From Linyphia triangularis (lineage: Eukaryota > Arthropoda > Arachnida > Araneae > Linyphiidae), in assembly GCA_963978545.1 (NCBI GenBank), contig OZ021730.1, positions 13,461,796 through 13,525,795 of the forward strand: a stretch of DNA of 64,000 bases, given 5' to 3'. Made by a program: the position numbers and the translations under genes. Positions 43,531-54,046 of this stretch are shown here, piece after piece. Positions within the stretch are counted from its first letter, which is position 1. Each line of letters opens with the position of its first letter. Below the pieces are notes generated by a model. The model saw only the letters and a program-made list of their open reading frames with translations, did not search any database and had not been told where the DNA came from.

Positions 43531-43615
43531 AAAAAAAAAAAAAATGTGTATTTTAGTGTGTCTTTTAAAATTCTCAAAATGCTATATTTTCAAAGTTCAG
43601 CCGCATGTAGCCTCT

Positions 43616-43974
43616 GTTTAGCCGTGACCATCGATATTGAAGAAGGCCATCCAACTACGCCATGTTTTACCTTCTACGTCATCAGTGGTGGATACAAATT
43701 ATGGGATCGCGAAGTAAACATTGTATGAAAGTAGATACACTGATCTTCAAATTCTGCATTTACTAGTCGTTCGATGGTTATTATGGACGATTTATATGTT
43801 TAATATTTGGTGAAAATCTTTCAAAATGTCGAGTTTTTGTTCCGTTTACAGTGCAACGTGAACTAAACAGAACTAATCCTAAGGTTTATGTGTTCATATT
43901 CCCTTCCGATGATAGTGTTAGAAAAAAAATGGTGCTGTGCGATACATCAAAACAATTTTGTCCCTACAAAATAC
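43616..43974 (+). other. Unassigned interval, possible THAP-like scrap
   Basis: From 43826 the plus strand reads MSSFCSVYS, then in mixed frames VYVFIFPSDDSVRKKMV, which recalls the start of a THAP finger (Cys-rich start, PFP-D block). Stops occur throughout. The remainder is featureless to me. Confidence 0.25.
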
Positions 43975-44155
43975 GCCGACCAAACGGTATAGTGGTTAGC
44001 GTGCTGGCTTCTAGACCGCGAGGTTGCGTGTTCGAGTCCCGTGTTAGGCATGGGTGTTTGTAAATGTATGTTGGCTTGTCTAATGACGAATGTTTCGGCG
44101 CATTATAGCCCTTGTGTTGCTGACGGCGCCAGATAATCTGAATACAACCAACCAA
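43975..44155 (+). mobile_element. tRNA-headed SINE
   Basis: Complete head, hairpin and tail. TSD unclear; acaaaa occurs on both sides. Confidence 0.88.
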
Positions 44156-44912
44156 CAAAAACGGTTTTTGGCACTCTTTGCCAAATGTGGCCATTGAAAC
44201 ACTCATTTACATTCTGGGTTTTCCCATGCAAGCACTTGCTCAACAGTTCCGCTTGAGCACGACTGCATATATACTGGCTTTACCTCTTTTAATGCTGTAT
44301 CTGGAAGGCCTTTGTAGTTGGTTGGGAGTTGTTTGCAACTGCTCGTTGATAGTAGCACCAACTATCTTTTCCTGTTGGACATTGTCGAGATGCATCGGCT
44401 TTTCTTCAGATGATGCGCAGTGGAAAAGCACAGCAATGACAGTTTGCTGCATCTTTGGCAAATCACCCACATTACTTCGTATGGCTAATCCACAATAATT
44501 TTGCAGACGATCGATGAAGGTGTCTGTTAGTTTTCCTCTGCGAGAGAGACCTTTCACTTTCTTCTTCAGCTTTCGAAGACGCCCGCCAACTCTCTTTTGG
44601 ATGTGCCCGATACACTCAAGCTTCTCCACACTATCCTTTCCGTATGTGTCCTTCACAACGTATCCATTTGAATCTCCATCACCATAGTATGTGGTACACT
44701 TCAGACCTTTGCGAATGGATCGGTTGAAGATTCTCCTTGCCCCAACTGCTTCCATTGTTTTAGCTGACCCCTTGTGGTTACACTGACATATGTGGTCTGT
44801 TTTTGTCGACTGATATTGTCTTCATTTTGTAGAGGCGTTTGCAAGTAGTGCAAAATGAAGACATAACCTCAATGTCGAGCACTATCCCTGTATTGACACA
44901 AATAGCTGTGAC

Positions 44913-45088
44913 TGGTTGTTTTCAGATTATCTGGCGCCGTCAGCAACACGAGGGCTATAATGCGCCGAAACATTCGTCATTAGACAAGCCAACATACATT
45001 TACAAACATCCATGCCTAAGACGGGACTCGAACGCGCAAACTCGCGGTCTAGAAGCCAGCACGCTAACCACTATACCGTTTGGTCGGC
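44913..45088 (-). mobile_element. tRNA-headed SINE, minus strand
   Basis: TSD caaatagctgtgac at 44899-44912 and 45089-45102. It splits the LNGCVTAICVNTG coding stretch of Mutator-like gene 2, which rejoins in frame on removal. Confidence 0.93.
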
Positions 45089-45258
45089 CAAATAGCTGTG
45101 ACACAACCATTCAAAGATGTATATCCTCGACGCTCCCATGACCCGTCAACAGATACACCACATTCGGCAGGATCTTCTTCGCCATTTAGCTCAGCTGCTG
45201 CTTTGTTCATCGATTATTGGGCAACTTCAGTGACTGCACCAAGTATCCTCTTTTCGTG

Positions 45259-45431
45259 GTTGGTTGGTTGTTTTCAGATTATCTGGCGCCGTCAGCAACA
45301 CGAGGGCTATAATGCGCCGAAACATTCGTCATTAGACAAGCCAACATACATTTACAAACACCCATGCCTAACACGGGACTCGAACCCGCAACCTCGCGGT
45401 CTAGAGGCTAGCACGCTAACCACTATACCGG
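45259..45431 (-). mobile_element. tRNA-headed SINE, minus strand
   Basis: TSD tcctcttttcgtg at 45246-45258 and 45432-45444. The 5' end of the head is cut at ccggtatag. Confidence 0.93.
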
Positions 45432-45637
45432 TCCTCTTTTCGTGCGAGTCGCAGCAGAATAACCTTGGCCCAGTTGGGGCATTCCGTACACCAACCTGGT
45501 GTTTATTTCAGGTACCTGTCCAGATTTGTTTGTCGACACAAAATTCTTAACAAAAGCACAGCAACTGCATGTCAAGGCAAAATGTGAGCAGAGGCCATAC
45601 TTAGTTTTCTCATACAAGTGCAATCCTGCATTTGAAC

Positions 45638-45878
45638 CCCCATCCAAATCTTTTTGCATTTCTAAGAGTAATCGGGTTTTTAAATCACATTTAGTGTTTA
45701 TAATCATGACTAGTTTTAAGCTTTTTTAAAAAATGAATTTTTAACATATTTTATTTCTTTTATTAAATCATACCTTACCTTCATCTATTTATAACTCATC
45801 ATCCATTCTAGTTTCTTTTATCGTTTGTTTGGCGCAGCATGGTCCTTGTGCTGCTTTTGCGCCATAAAACAACAACAA
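45638..45878 (+). mobile_element. 5'-truncated LINE (B type), 241 bp
   Basis: It holds the last codons of a B-type ORF2 (NLFAFLRVIGFLNHI-like reading), the 3'UTR, a complete hairpin (45831-45863) and an ACAACAAC tail. TSD cctgcatttgaac at 45625-45637 and 45879-45891. Confidence 0.93.
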
Positions 45879-46087
45879 CCTGCATTTGAACAGCTTGGGC
45901 ACAATAGCTCTGAAAACAAGATTGCCAGAGTTTCGGTGTTGAAAATCCTATTTCCTGAAAGTGGGTTTTCTCTTTCAATAGTCACTTTAGCTTCAGTTAC
46001 AGAAAGACGAGAGTTATTATGTGCTACGTTTTGTGAAACACGTTTCGTGTATCGATTGCCCTGAAAACAACGTGTTTTTTTTTGCAA

Positions 46088-46930
46088 CTAGTGATTTTCC
46101 CATTTTTATAACAAGAATTAACAGTGGAATAAATTGGAATTTAAACAAATTTATCCTCACAGACAGAAATCTTAAAATTAATAGCTAAAAAGTTATGAAA
46201 TCAGGGAAACAAAATCAAAACAGCATGTAAAAATATTCAGAGAACACAAAGTTGTTGCCAGATTGTAAACAAAATAAGATGTTCCAGATTCTTCATGCTC
46301 GAAATATTAAAACAATCAATTGCAGTTTAAAAGTATTTTTTAAAAGGCTCAAAATAAAAATTATAAGGGATTAAAAAGGAATTTCCGGTGCCATTGACAG
46401 CCACTTCCGGTTTCGAATTCGTCTTTCAAGTATTTTAAATACCAATAACTTTTCTTCTAAAAATTAATTCAGACACCATTGGAAGGCTAATGATTTCCAC
46501 TTTAAAATAAACCACAATTTGAAAAATGGAAAATTTGACCGAAAATGACTTTTGAAAGGTGTTCGTATAAGGATGAAAGGCTGAGTCAACCTTGCCCAGT
46601 CCGAGGATCGGACCTGTGGCGTGGCAGCGCTCATTTACCTAGTACCTAACAATTTACACGATTTTTTAAATTTTTTTTTTATTTCTTTGCTAAACTTTTA
46701 GCTGCGCAAAGGATTATGAAATTAGCAATTAAATATAACACATTTAGAATACACATATAAGTCTTTCCCTGAAGGACTGATTTTCCAGTTGGATAATTTA
46801 GTTTGGCGAATTCTTCTATAACTACTGGTAGGGCAGATAGTAGATAAAGTTCTTTGTTTTGCGTAGAGTACTCTATTTTTTTGCAAGATGGTTCTGCGTT
46901 TCTTGCTTGCAGTCTATTTTTGCCTCAATT
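46088..46930. other. AT-rich interval with a possible tRNA-like SINE scrap
   Basis: No gene seen. Around 46580-46660 the minus strand has ggtccgatcctcgg, resembling a pol III B box, next to a Cys/Gly-poor variable segment, so an old SINE of a third type is possible. Confidence 0.3.
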
Positions 46931-46935
46931 TTACT

Positions 46936-47187
46936 TGGTTGTTTTCAGATGGCTATAATGCGCCGGAACATTCGTCATTTGACAAGCCAGCTTCTAGAGC
47001 GCGAGGTTGCGGGTTCAAGTTCCGTGTAAGGCATGGATGTTTGTAAATGTCTGTTGGCTTGTCAAATGACGAATGTTTCTGCGCATTATAGCCCTCGTGT
47101 TGCTGACGGCGCCAGATAATCTGAAAACAACCAACCAATCATTTGACATGGCAACATACATTTACAAACACCCATGCTTTACAGGGG
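46936..47187. mobile_element. SINE inserted inside an inverted SINE
   Basis: The outer, minus-strand SINE is in two pieces (46936-46985 and 47139-47187). A plus-strand 5'-truncated SINE lies between them (about 46988-47138). tcatttgaca on both sides is the likely TSD. Confidence 0.8.
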
Positions 47188-47250
47188 AGCAGCATGGCCC
47201 TTGTGTTGCCTTTGCGCCATAAAACCTCCAACAAACAACAACAATCTTTC
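47188..47250 (+). mobile_element. Minimal LINE 3' end (B type)
   Basis: agcagcatggcccttgtgtt through gcgccataaaacc and an AACAAAC-rich tail. It starts inside the hairpin, so only the tail half was inserted or kept. Confidence 0.7.
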
Positions 47251-47286
47251 AAAGCCGAATACGGTTCGTTTTCCTAGCGGAGACAA

Positions 47287-47463
47287 GCCGACCAAACGGT
47301 ATAGTGGTTAGCGTGCTAGTTTCTAGACCGCGAGGTTGCGGGTTCGAGTCCCGTGATAAGCATGGGTGTTTGTAAATGTATGTTGGTTTGTCTAATGACG
47401 AATGTTTCGGCGCAATATAGCCCTCGTGTTGCTGACGACGCCAGATAATCTGAAAACAACCAA
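47287..47463 (+). mobile_element. tRNA-headed SINE
   Basis: TSD cctagcggagacaa at 47273-47286 and 47464-47477. Confidence 0.93.
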
Positions 47464-48455
47464 CCTAGCGGAGACAAAATTATGTCGCAAATAACATTTA
47501 ACATCGTTCCATCCAAGGAAGCTACCACGACATTGTATTTCGTTTGCTCTGATCTCCTTCGCCATTTTGTATTCGTAACGTATCATTTTTTAACGTTTGC
47601 TTCTGCGAATATTCAAATCAACGTAATATCCGCATGGACGTCATTCATAGAACTAAACACACATTCGCATTCCACAATGGAAACTACAAATGTATTCCTA
47701 GCATTAATCAAAGGCTTCAATTGGATTGAAATAGTGCTACTGTCTTCAACATGTTGTCGGAAACCTCTTACACTTCGACATTCTTCTATCTTAAATCTTT
47801 TGCAGATTTTATCCACACCTTGTGGCCATTTAAACGGATCAAAAACTTCAAGAGATTTGACATGCTTAGCCTAATCTGCACCCTCTTACCAATTTTCGCT
47901 GAAACATGGGATGCTAATGTTGCCAATAACCGTAATCGAAGATCCTAAAGAACTGGCAAGGATTGATTTTTTAAAACTTTAGATCCATTGTTTGGCCATT
48001 GATTTCTCGTTGGGCTACATCGATAATTTTTCCTTTGGTTTTGTGTTTTAAAATCTTCTTTCTTAAGGATTCTTGGCCGACCAAACGGTATAGTGGTTAG
48101 CGTGCTAGCTTCTAGACCGCGAGGTTGCGGATTCGAGTCCCGTGTTAGGCATGGGTGTTTGTAAATGTATGTTGGATTGTCTAATGACGAATATTTCGGC
48201 GCATTATAGCCCTCGTGTTGCTGACGGCGCCAGATAATCTGAAAACAACCAACCAACCACAACACATGTATTGCATCCAAGTTTTCGTTCTTTACAAGTA
48301 AGCTGTGGATACTCGTTACATTTCTGAAGGTACGTATTATGTGTCCAACACTTTGAATAATCGTTCCGTTTTTGCTTACTGTTGTCGCCAAATGCTAGAT
48401 TCTCTTCACGTGGTCGCTTTTCAGTTTGATGCACATTTTCCACTGCTCCTTCCAC
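47464..48455 (-). pseudogene. hAT-like transposase remnant (KIAA1586/ZNF862-like)
   Basis: Minus strand. The 5' part (48455-48260) is Cys-rich: KRNDYSKCWTHNTYLQKC, CKERKLGCNTC. After a SINE and a degraded middle, the 3' part reads CKRFKIEECRSVRGFRQHVED and ARNTFVVSIVECECVFSSMND. The last stretch matches the hAT C-terminal dimerisation pattern (usually TIVVSTAECERxFS-MND) with VSIVECEC in place of STAECER. Several stops occur. hAT elements are cut-and-paste transposons whose relatives have been domesticated in animals; nothing here suggests domestication. Confidence 0.55.
48076..48258 (+). mobile_element. tRNA-headed SINE
   Basis: Complete copy, gccgacc to CAACCAACC, in the hAT-like region. 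No convincing TSD. Confidence 0.88.
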
Positions 48456-48499
48456 AACGCTCTGCAGTGTATTGGAGCCATTTTTCTTGCGTTTGATAA

Positions 48500-49195
48500 A
48501 TTGGCTTCAAAACTGTATCTTGTTTTGTACTAGATAGACTAAAAATGCCGTTCAGAATCAAAAGAAGTGGTTAAAGTAAATGTGTAAGAACAGAACAGAG
48601 AATGATAGTGCGATAAATATTTCTTCTTCTATCCACTCCTCAATAATCCCAGACAACAGGCGCCGAAAATCGCCACGCAGTGTTAAGAAAAGCTGGCTGA
48701 GTATGCTTTAAACAAAACATGGGGTGGGGGAGGGAGTTGAAAAATAATAAATGGGGCCAGAAAATTGCTCAAAAACCAGAAGTAATAAAAATGTTATGTT
48801 ATTTTTTCAGGTATCAAAATTACGCTGCAAATAGAGAAATCGCAACTCCATAACTGGTACCTTCTTACTTTTGTCACAATAGTAATTAAATGTAAATCGG
48901 GTACTGCCAATCTTTAAATTTACCTTTACAGGTACAATTTATATCAATGCGACATTTGCCTTCCGCAAAATCAAACAAACGTTTGGCATCATTCTTGAAC
49001 TTTTTCACCTTTTCGGTGATATTAGATTTCTCTTTATTTCGATTAAATTACTTTCTTAGATTGTGATATGTGTCATGGCAAGCCAAGATGATTTGTTTTA
49101 TTCTAATTTCGGAAACTGTTGGAATAGAAGCTTTTTTAAACACATTTTTTACTTTTCAACTCAAAATAGACATAGACATTTGTCAAAAATGTTTT
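48500..49195. other. Interval without a recognisable gene
   Basis: AT-rich with a G-run (tggggtgggggagg, 48719-48732). I see no coding or repeat signature. Confidence 0.5.
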
Positions 49196-49500
49196 TAAGC
49201 AGTTTCATCTTCGGATGACTCAGATGCTCCAGATTTCTTTTCCTTTGCATTTGCTTTTTTTGGCTTTTGTGTGTGTGTATTCTTTTGGATTTTTTATTGT
49301 ATATTTTTTTTAAAGCTTCTTTGAGTTTATTGCAGATTGTTTCTTGTTTTAGGTGGTTTTACATAAGTTTTTGTGGGATTTATATTTGATTTTGAACTTC
49401 CGGGAATCGGATCTATTTGAACAGAAAGGTACTGTGTTTGACGAGCGGGTAAAAGCACATAATATTTGAGTATTAGGGATATGAATATCTGTTTGAGTGG

Positions 49501-49682
49501 GCGCCGACCAAACGGTATAGTGGTTAGCGTGCTAGATTCTAGACCGCGAGGTTGCGGGTTCGAATCCTGTGTAAGGCATGGGTGTTTGTAAATGTATGTT
49601 GGCTTGTCAAATTACAAATGTTTGGGCGCATTATAGCCGTCGTTTTGCTGACGGCGCCAGATAATCTGAAAACAACCAACCA
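49501..49682 (+). mobile_element. tRNA-headed SINE
   Basis: TSD atctgtttgagtgg at 49487-49500 and 49683-49696, inside the LINE ORF1 remnant. Confidence 0.92.
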
Positions 49683-49767
49683 ATCTGTTTGAGTGGCCAT
49701 ATACTTTATTTGGGTTAGTTTGGGGGCAGTTGTTTTAGCTATTATTTTGGCCATAGAATTTTATATT

Positions 49768-49944
49768 GGTTGGTTGGTTGCTTTCAGATTATCTGGCGCC
49801 GTCAGCAAAACGAGGGCTATACCGAAACATTCATCATTAGACAAGCCAACATACATTTACAAACACCCATGCCTAACACAGGACTCGAACCCGCAACCTC
49901 GCGGTCTAGAAGCTAGCACGCTAACCACTATACCGTTTGGTTGG
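49768..49944 (-). mobile_element. tRNA-headed SINE, minus strand
   Basis: Tail-first orientation (ggttggttggttgctttcag). About 9 bases are deleted after gagggctat. Imperfect TSD, aattttatat / aattttctat. Confidence 0.88.
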
Positions 49945-50130
49945 CAATTTTCTATTGCAGTTTCATAGATAGTTCGGGCTTCCGGATACGGATTATTGTG
50001 GGTCTTAATTTCTTGGATTTTCTTTTCCTTAATGTATGTTTTGCACTTTCTGGGAAAAGATAGATGTTTGGAAGAGCAGTTTACGCATGTGGGCTCAGCT
50101 TGGCAGCCTTCGCTTGGATGCTCAGTGATG

Positions 50131-51733
50131 CCACGCACTGAACTTAGAAAGTAATTAGTGAAACCTCCAACTTGGTGGGATTCAAGATTGTCTGCAAGAA
50201 TGAACACAAGACCTCCTTTTTTTGTACTTGGATTCCTCTATTTCTGCTCTTTCATATTCTAAGACTTTAAGATCTTTAATTAGTGAGACCAGTACAACAT
50301 TAAGTCCAAAATATTTCAAATCTGTAACTTGACAAATAAGAGCCATTTGCATTTCATCTATAGAGGAGCGATACATTGCAGGGAAATTGCCTAAAGCATA
50401 GTTGTGGTGAAGGCCGCTGAGATAAATAAATTCAATCTATAATTTGCATTTAACATCAGCATCATTAGTTCGTCTAGTTTCAACGTATCTAAAAAACACC
50501 AGATCCAATACAGTCCAAAAATTGCCATAAATCAGAATAGATAAAAGTCAAAGGAATGACAGCAGCTGGATCAAAAATATAAACAATTCATTCAATTACA
50601 ATATGGGTTACAAGATTACACAACAATTCGGACTTATGCAAGTTTCGGGCTTGTGATAAACAGCTAAGCGACACAGCATAGTCGGAATCAAATTAAGAGT
50701 TTTTACTGAAAAACAGGACGCTGGCCCTCAAGGGTCCTAAGAGAGAGTTTAAAGTCTAAGGAAGCTGAGAGTGAAGTGTTCGAAAATCTTAAAGTCAGAT
50801 CGCGTCTTGACTTTTTGAAAACCACTTAAAACATTTGTATTGGTCGTATCGCCGAGAGGCGTGTTCAGTCCAGTCCTTACCATTGGTTACCTCTAAGGAG
50901 AGAAGGCTGGCACAAACCCGCCCTTGTGTCCTGTAGTTGGTGAGGCGGTTGGTCTTTTTAGTGGCGGCAATTGGTAGTCTTAAATTCTTAATCTGTCGAA
51001 AAAGTGTCCAAAATGACGCCAATGATTAGCTATGTCTGGCTTCCCTGACAACTGGATTTATGAGACATTCTTATAAGGAGTGAGATTTTTGTGTGTCGGT
51101 CAGAGCTTACACGTCACAGCTCTGAATTGACATAAGAGGGGGAAATGTCGTAATCTTTCTGTTGGAGTCTCCCTCCTTGAATTTCGAGTGTGATGAAACA
51201 TAGCTTCATTACAATAGTAAAACACCGCCAATTTATGTTTTACTTGATGTGATCTCAGTGGGTTTGTCACAGAAAATTCATCAGAATATAACAATATTTG
51301 GAGATTCGCAAAATATTGAATTATTTTTAAATGTGGTACTATCATAAAAGTCAGCGAGAGCATTATTAAAAGATACTTGATTATTTGTTACATAATCTAA
51401 CTTGTCATTATTCTTCAAAAGCGATTGGATATTCTTCATTACTGGAATATAATGAAAAGTAGTTTTTTTATATTAAAATCCCAATTTATACTCCACAGGT
51501 TTTACCAATCCCAGATTTAGCATATACTTTTTCCTCATATGTACAGAATTCAATAAAGCAAAAGCTTTTGATAAGTTACTTGGCGACTGAACACTGATAA
51601 TTGATTCGATTAAAGAGTCGGTTACATTGTTGTCATTTAAAATTTTAACAATTTCTTGCTTTAAAATAGCTGTGCTGTCTTCTTGGATTCGACTCAAACC
51701 TGCTATAAGTTCAGAGACAATTAATTTGGGCAA
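50131..51733 (-). pseudogene. Old transposon-type gene with DNL motif, split by a 0.8 kb insertion
   Basis: Minus strand: KLIVSELIAGLSRIQEDSTAI, NDNNVTDSLIESIISVQSPSNL, then VIPHLKIIQYFANLQIL and SVTNPLRSHQVKHKLAVFYY near 51190. After a gap it resumes at about 50405 with YALGNFPAMYRSSIDEMQMALICQ, DLKYFGLNVVL, and ILADNLESHQVGGF near 50190. The order recalls a repeat-borne animal protein family with a (G/A)DNL...GGF motif that I cannot name with confidence. The 3' end is cut by the LINE ORF1 remnant near 50130. Confidence 0.45.
50410..51185. other. Unidentified 0.8 kb insertion in the DNL-type gene
   Basis: It lies between the two coding halves. No TIR, hairpin tail or familiar protein is visible. 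ctat/ctat-like ends are too short to call a TSD. Confidence 0.35.
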
Positions 51734-51749
51734 AAGAAATTTTTGTTTC

Positions 51750-52365
51750 TATGTTTTAAAAATGCAGGATACACTTTTTTCCAAAGTGGTAAAAATATCT
51801 TAAATTTCACTTATTGTCTCAACTTAAGGCAGAAAATTATAATTAGGCCCATGGTCATTTTAAGAAGTAATTATAGCTTGATCTAGCATATTTGATGACA
51901 AAATAGTAAATTTAAATTCTGCAACTCTAAAACAAGGGCGGGATCTACTTAAATATGAAGTGAAAGATTAATTAATGGTGTATGACCGTTGACAATTTTT
52001 CAAAAGACACAAGATGAGGTTATTTTATCTGAAGTGGCTGATGAATCTAATTTTTAAATGCGATTTAAATCCGCAACTTGTGCGTGTCATTGTCATGTTC
52101 CGACATTAAGCCTCGGTTTATTGTGGCTCAAAAGTTGGGATCTCAAATTTGTATAAGTCTTAGCTTAAATAATGTTTTTATTTACTGGGCGTTGATCCGA
52201 AGATCTATACCCCATACCTTCATAATGGTTGGCTACAAATTGATTGGTGACATATTGATTGGACACAGAAATACAGACAAGGTAGAAAATTTGACAATGA
52301 ACTTAACAGAGCTAAAAATAAAACTTAACAAGATAACAGCTGTCAGACGACTGACTTGTTGAGAT
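51750..52365. other. Interval without a recognisable gene
   Basis: AT-rich; nothing I can name. Confidence 0.45.
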
Positions 52366-52600
52366 TCAGTATCCACCCCAGATTGAGTGGGTGACATCAA
52401 CCATCTCATTAAATCTGGGCTGGGAGGAGGATTGAAGAACAATAATGAGAATAAAATATAAAATAGTATAATAAGTCATGTTAGATAATATTAAATCCAG
52501 ACTAGAGTGGGCCATATCAACCATCTCGTTAATTAATCTGGATGATAGATCAAAGAGGTCCAGACAAGTTGGTGACAGCAACACTCTCATTAATCTGTAC
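52366..52600 (+). repeat. Degenerate direct repeat
   Basis: Two or three related blocks: gattgagtgggtgacatcaa near 52381, gactagagtgggccatatca near 52500 and a weaker caagttggtgacagcaacac near 52564, each followed by tctcatta or tctcgtta. Confidence 0.5.
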
Positions 52601-52649
52601 CTACTGTAATAAGGGTAGATTTAAGTAAAAATTATATACATAGGATAAG

Positions 52650-53030
52650 AAAATATATACACAGGAACCTTGAGTCCTTGATGATGAGGGAAGAGGGTCC
52701 CGTCGGTTGAAATTTCCTTAAGGTCATTTTTGGAAGGCTGCATATGGTCTGTATGTAGAGTTCTCCTTGATTACATCATAGTCCAGGATTTCCTTGATGA
52801 CTGATGAGGGTGTCGGTGGCAATCCTGAAGAAGCTTATGTTGAGTTCGGCGAGATGATGTTTTACCAAGTCTATGTTGAGATCTCTCTGGATCTGTTTGT
52901 TTCTAACGTATCTTGATGCGTCCACCATCTGCCTCAAGATTTTGTTTTGTAGGTGTAGTAGGCAGGTGAGGCGTAGGTGAAAATTGGTCTTATTGATGAT
53001 TCATAAAGTCTTTTCTTTTAGTGAAGGAGG
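52650..53030 (-). pseudogene. Jockey-type LINE ORF2 C-terminal fragment
   Basis: Minus strand: SSIRPIFTYASPAYY-like reading, a frame change, then NKILRQMVDASRYVRNKQIQRDLNI, KHHLAELNI and SHQGNPG. The YVRN...DLNI pattern is characteristic of the C-terminus of Jockey-clade ORF2 proteins. This is a different LINE lineage from A-E, which end in RNase H plus RIGHTRFTH. No RT domain remains. Confidence 0.7.
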
Positions 53031-53049
53031 TACAGCACTGATTTTAAGT

Positions 53050-53559
53050 ATAACGTTTGGAATAAGTGTAAGTGTTCTACAAATCTCAGGTGGAAAAGAA
53101 ATATTCAAAGTATAATAAATTGGTATTAAAAGTCAAATGGCGTTTAGCAAGCTTCTAGTCCTGTACAGCTCTTCCCCTTGCAGGTGATTACGAATTCTGC
53201 TGTGAAGAAGTTTCCAAGTCCTATAATATTTGAAATGATAATTTTTTATGTATATTAAATAAGTGAATAACGTGTACTAAGTAAATAATGTTCATAACAC
53301 TCTTAAAACCAGAGAAGAATATTCTACACAATAATAGCTATGTATATATTATTAAAGCCTCTTAAAACATTAACTCCTGGGATTTTTACTGTTGCTCTTA
53401 CAAACATTTGAGGATCACTGTTGAATCTTTTTGTCGCCTCCCTCATAATCCTATGATCCAGTTCTTCAGCCTGACCCTGCTGAAGGCAAAGATGTCAAGT
53501 TTGGTCCAGATCCATCAAAGCAGCAATTTGCTTATTTAAGTAAATTTTAGCTGTCTTTA
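53050..53559. other. Interval without a recognisable gene
   Basis: No signature seen. Confidence 0.45.
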
Positions 53560-53850
53560 ATACCGTTTCTGTAACTCATATTAAAGAGACATTTACTTAA
53601 GGAACAACACTTTTCTCATAACTCGACAAAGATACTCTTGCATCTTTTGTTATTGGACAAATCTTTAATTTACCTTTTTCAGCCAAACTACTGTAGTCTT
53701 CTAAATCTATATATTCTTTAAAATCTTCATCAAACTTCTGGATGAAATAAGTTCCAGTCTCCAAATCGAAAGTGTTTTCAACTTATAAGTTAAATTCCTC
53801 TCCATGATTCAAAAACCTCACTTTTGAGGATTCAAAATACTGATATAGAT
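53560..53850 (-). pseudogene. Unidentified coding-like remnant
   Basis: The minus strand reads VETGTYFIQKFDEDFKEYIDLEDYSSLAEKGKLKICPITKDARVSL with good codon structure but no recognised domain. It may be the C-terminus of the DNL-type gene at 50131-51733, which would put a rearrangement between them. Confidence 0.3.
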
Positions 53851-53865
53851 AGTATCAAATGGTTG

Positions 53866-53937
53866 GTCGCTTGCTTTACTGGCGCAACTTCTGGGCCATA
53901 CTGCGCCGATCAAATTAATAAATATCAACCAAGTTAA
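53866..53937 (-). mobile_element. Minimal LINE 3' end, minus strand
   Basis: Reverse complement holds ggcgcagtatggcccagaag then ttgcgcc, a shortened hairpin, followed by CAACCA-type tail bases. Confidence 0.6.
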
Positions 53938-54046
53938 AAATGTTTAAGGAATATATATTGAACTGTAAAAGTTAAAAGATCAAAAACGAAATAATCAAAT
54001 CAAGTGATAAAAGCCAATTTCAAGTAAAAAGTGAAAAAGCTTTTTA

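Larger units (their letters stand above)
42030..43615 (-). mobile_element. PIF/Harbinger-like remnant, copy 2
   Basis: Colinear with 20983-22640. It lacks the SINE at the site filled in copy 1 and has its own SINE at 43291-43466, a site empty in copy 1 (near 22500-22515). The two copies therefore act as natural empty sites for each other. Confidence 0.65.
44240..46087 (-). pseudogene. Mutator-like transposase 2
   Basis: Minus strand from about 46087: RIFNTETLAILFSELLCPSC, interrupted by a LINE 3' end (45638-45878), then LHLYEKTKYGLCSHFALTCSCC, INTRLVYGMPQLGQGYSAA, then a SINE (45259-45431). Next come VTEVAQ, a TAA, KAAAELNGEEDPAECG and VSVDGSWERRGYTSLNG, a second SINE (44913-45088), VNTGIVLDIEVMSSFC, and GARRIFNRS...YYGDGDSNGY in an open frame of about 170 codons ending at 44240. 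It is the same family as 30707-32365 but a different copy. At least one stop and one frameshift exist apart from the insertions. Confidence 0.75.
49200..50130 (-). pseudogene. LINE ORF1 remnant split by two SINEs
   Basis: Minus strand, similar to C ORF1 residues from the second knuckle onward: TEHPSEGCQAEPTCVNCSSKHLSF, YIKEKKIQEIKTHNNPYPEARTIY, then after a SINE MAKIIAKTTAPK...KYMATQTD, after another SINE a degraded HTQTDIHIPNTQI and an acidic SGASESSEDETA. Both ends are missing, so it is an internal fragment; no ORF2 follows. Confidence 0.85.

Noticed and set aside
45080..45550. 156-codon plus-strand open frame
   Set aside because: It is a read-through of the antisense of a SINE and of the Mutator-like gene. 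The same WLVGCFQIIWRRQQHEGYNA peptide appears at every SINE.
49330..49480. A host gene between SINEs
   Set aside because: Translation continues the LINE ORF1 tail (Lys-rich, then acidic), so no separate gene is needed.
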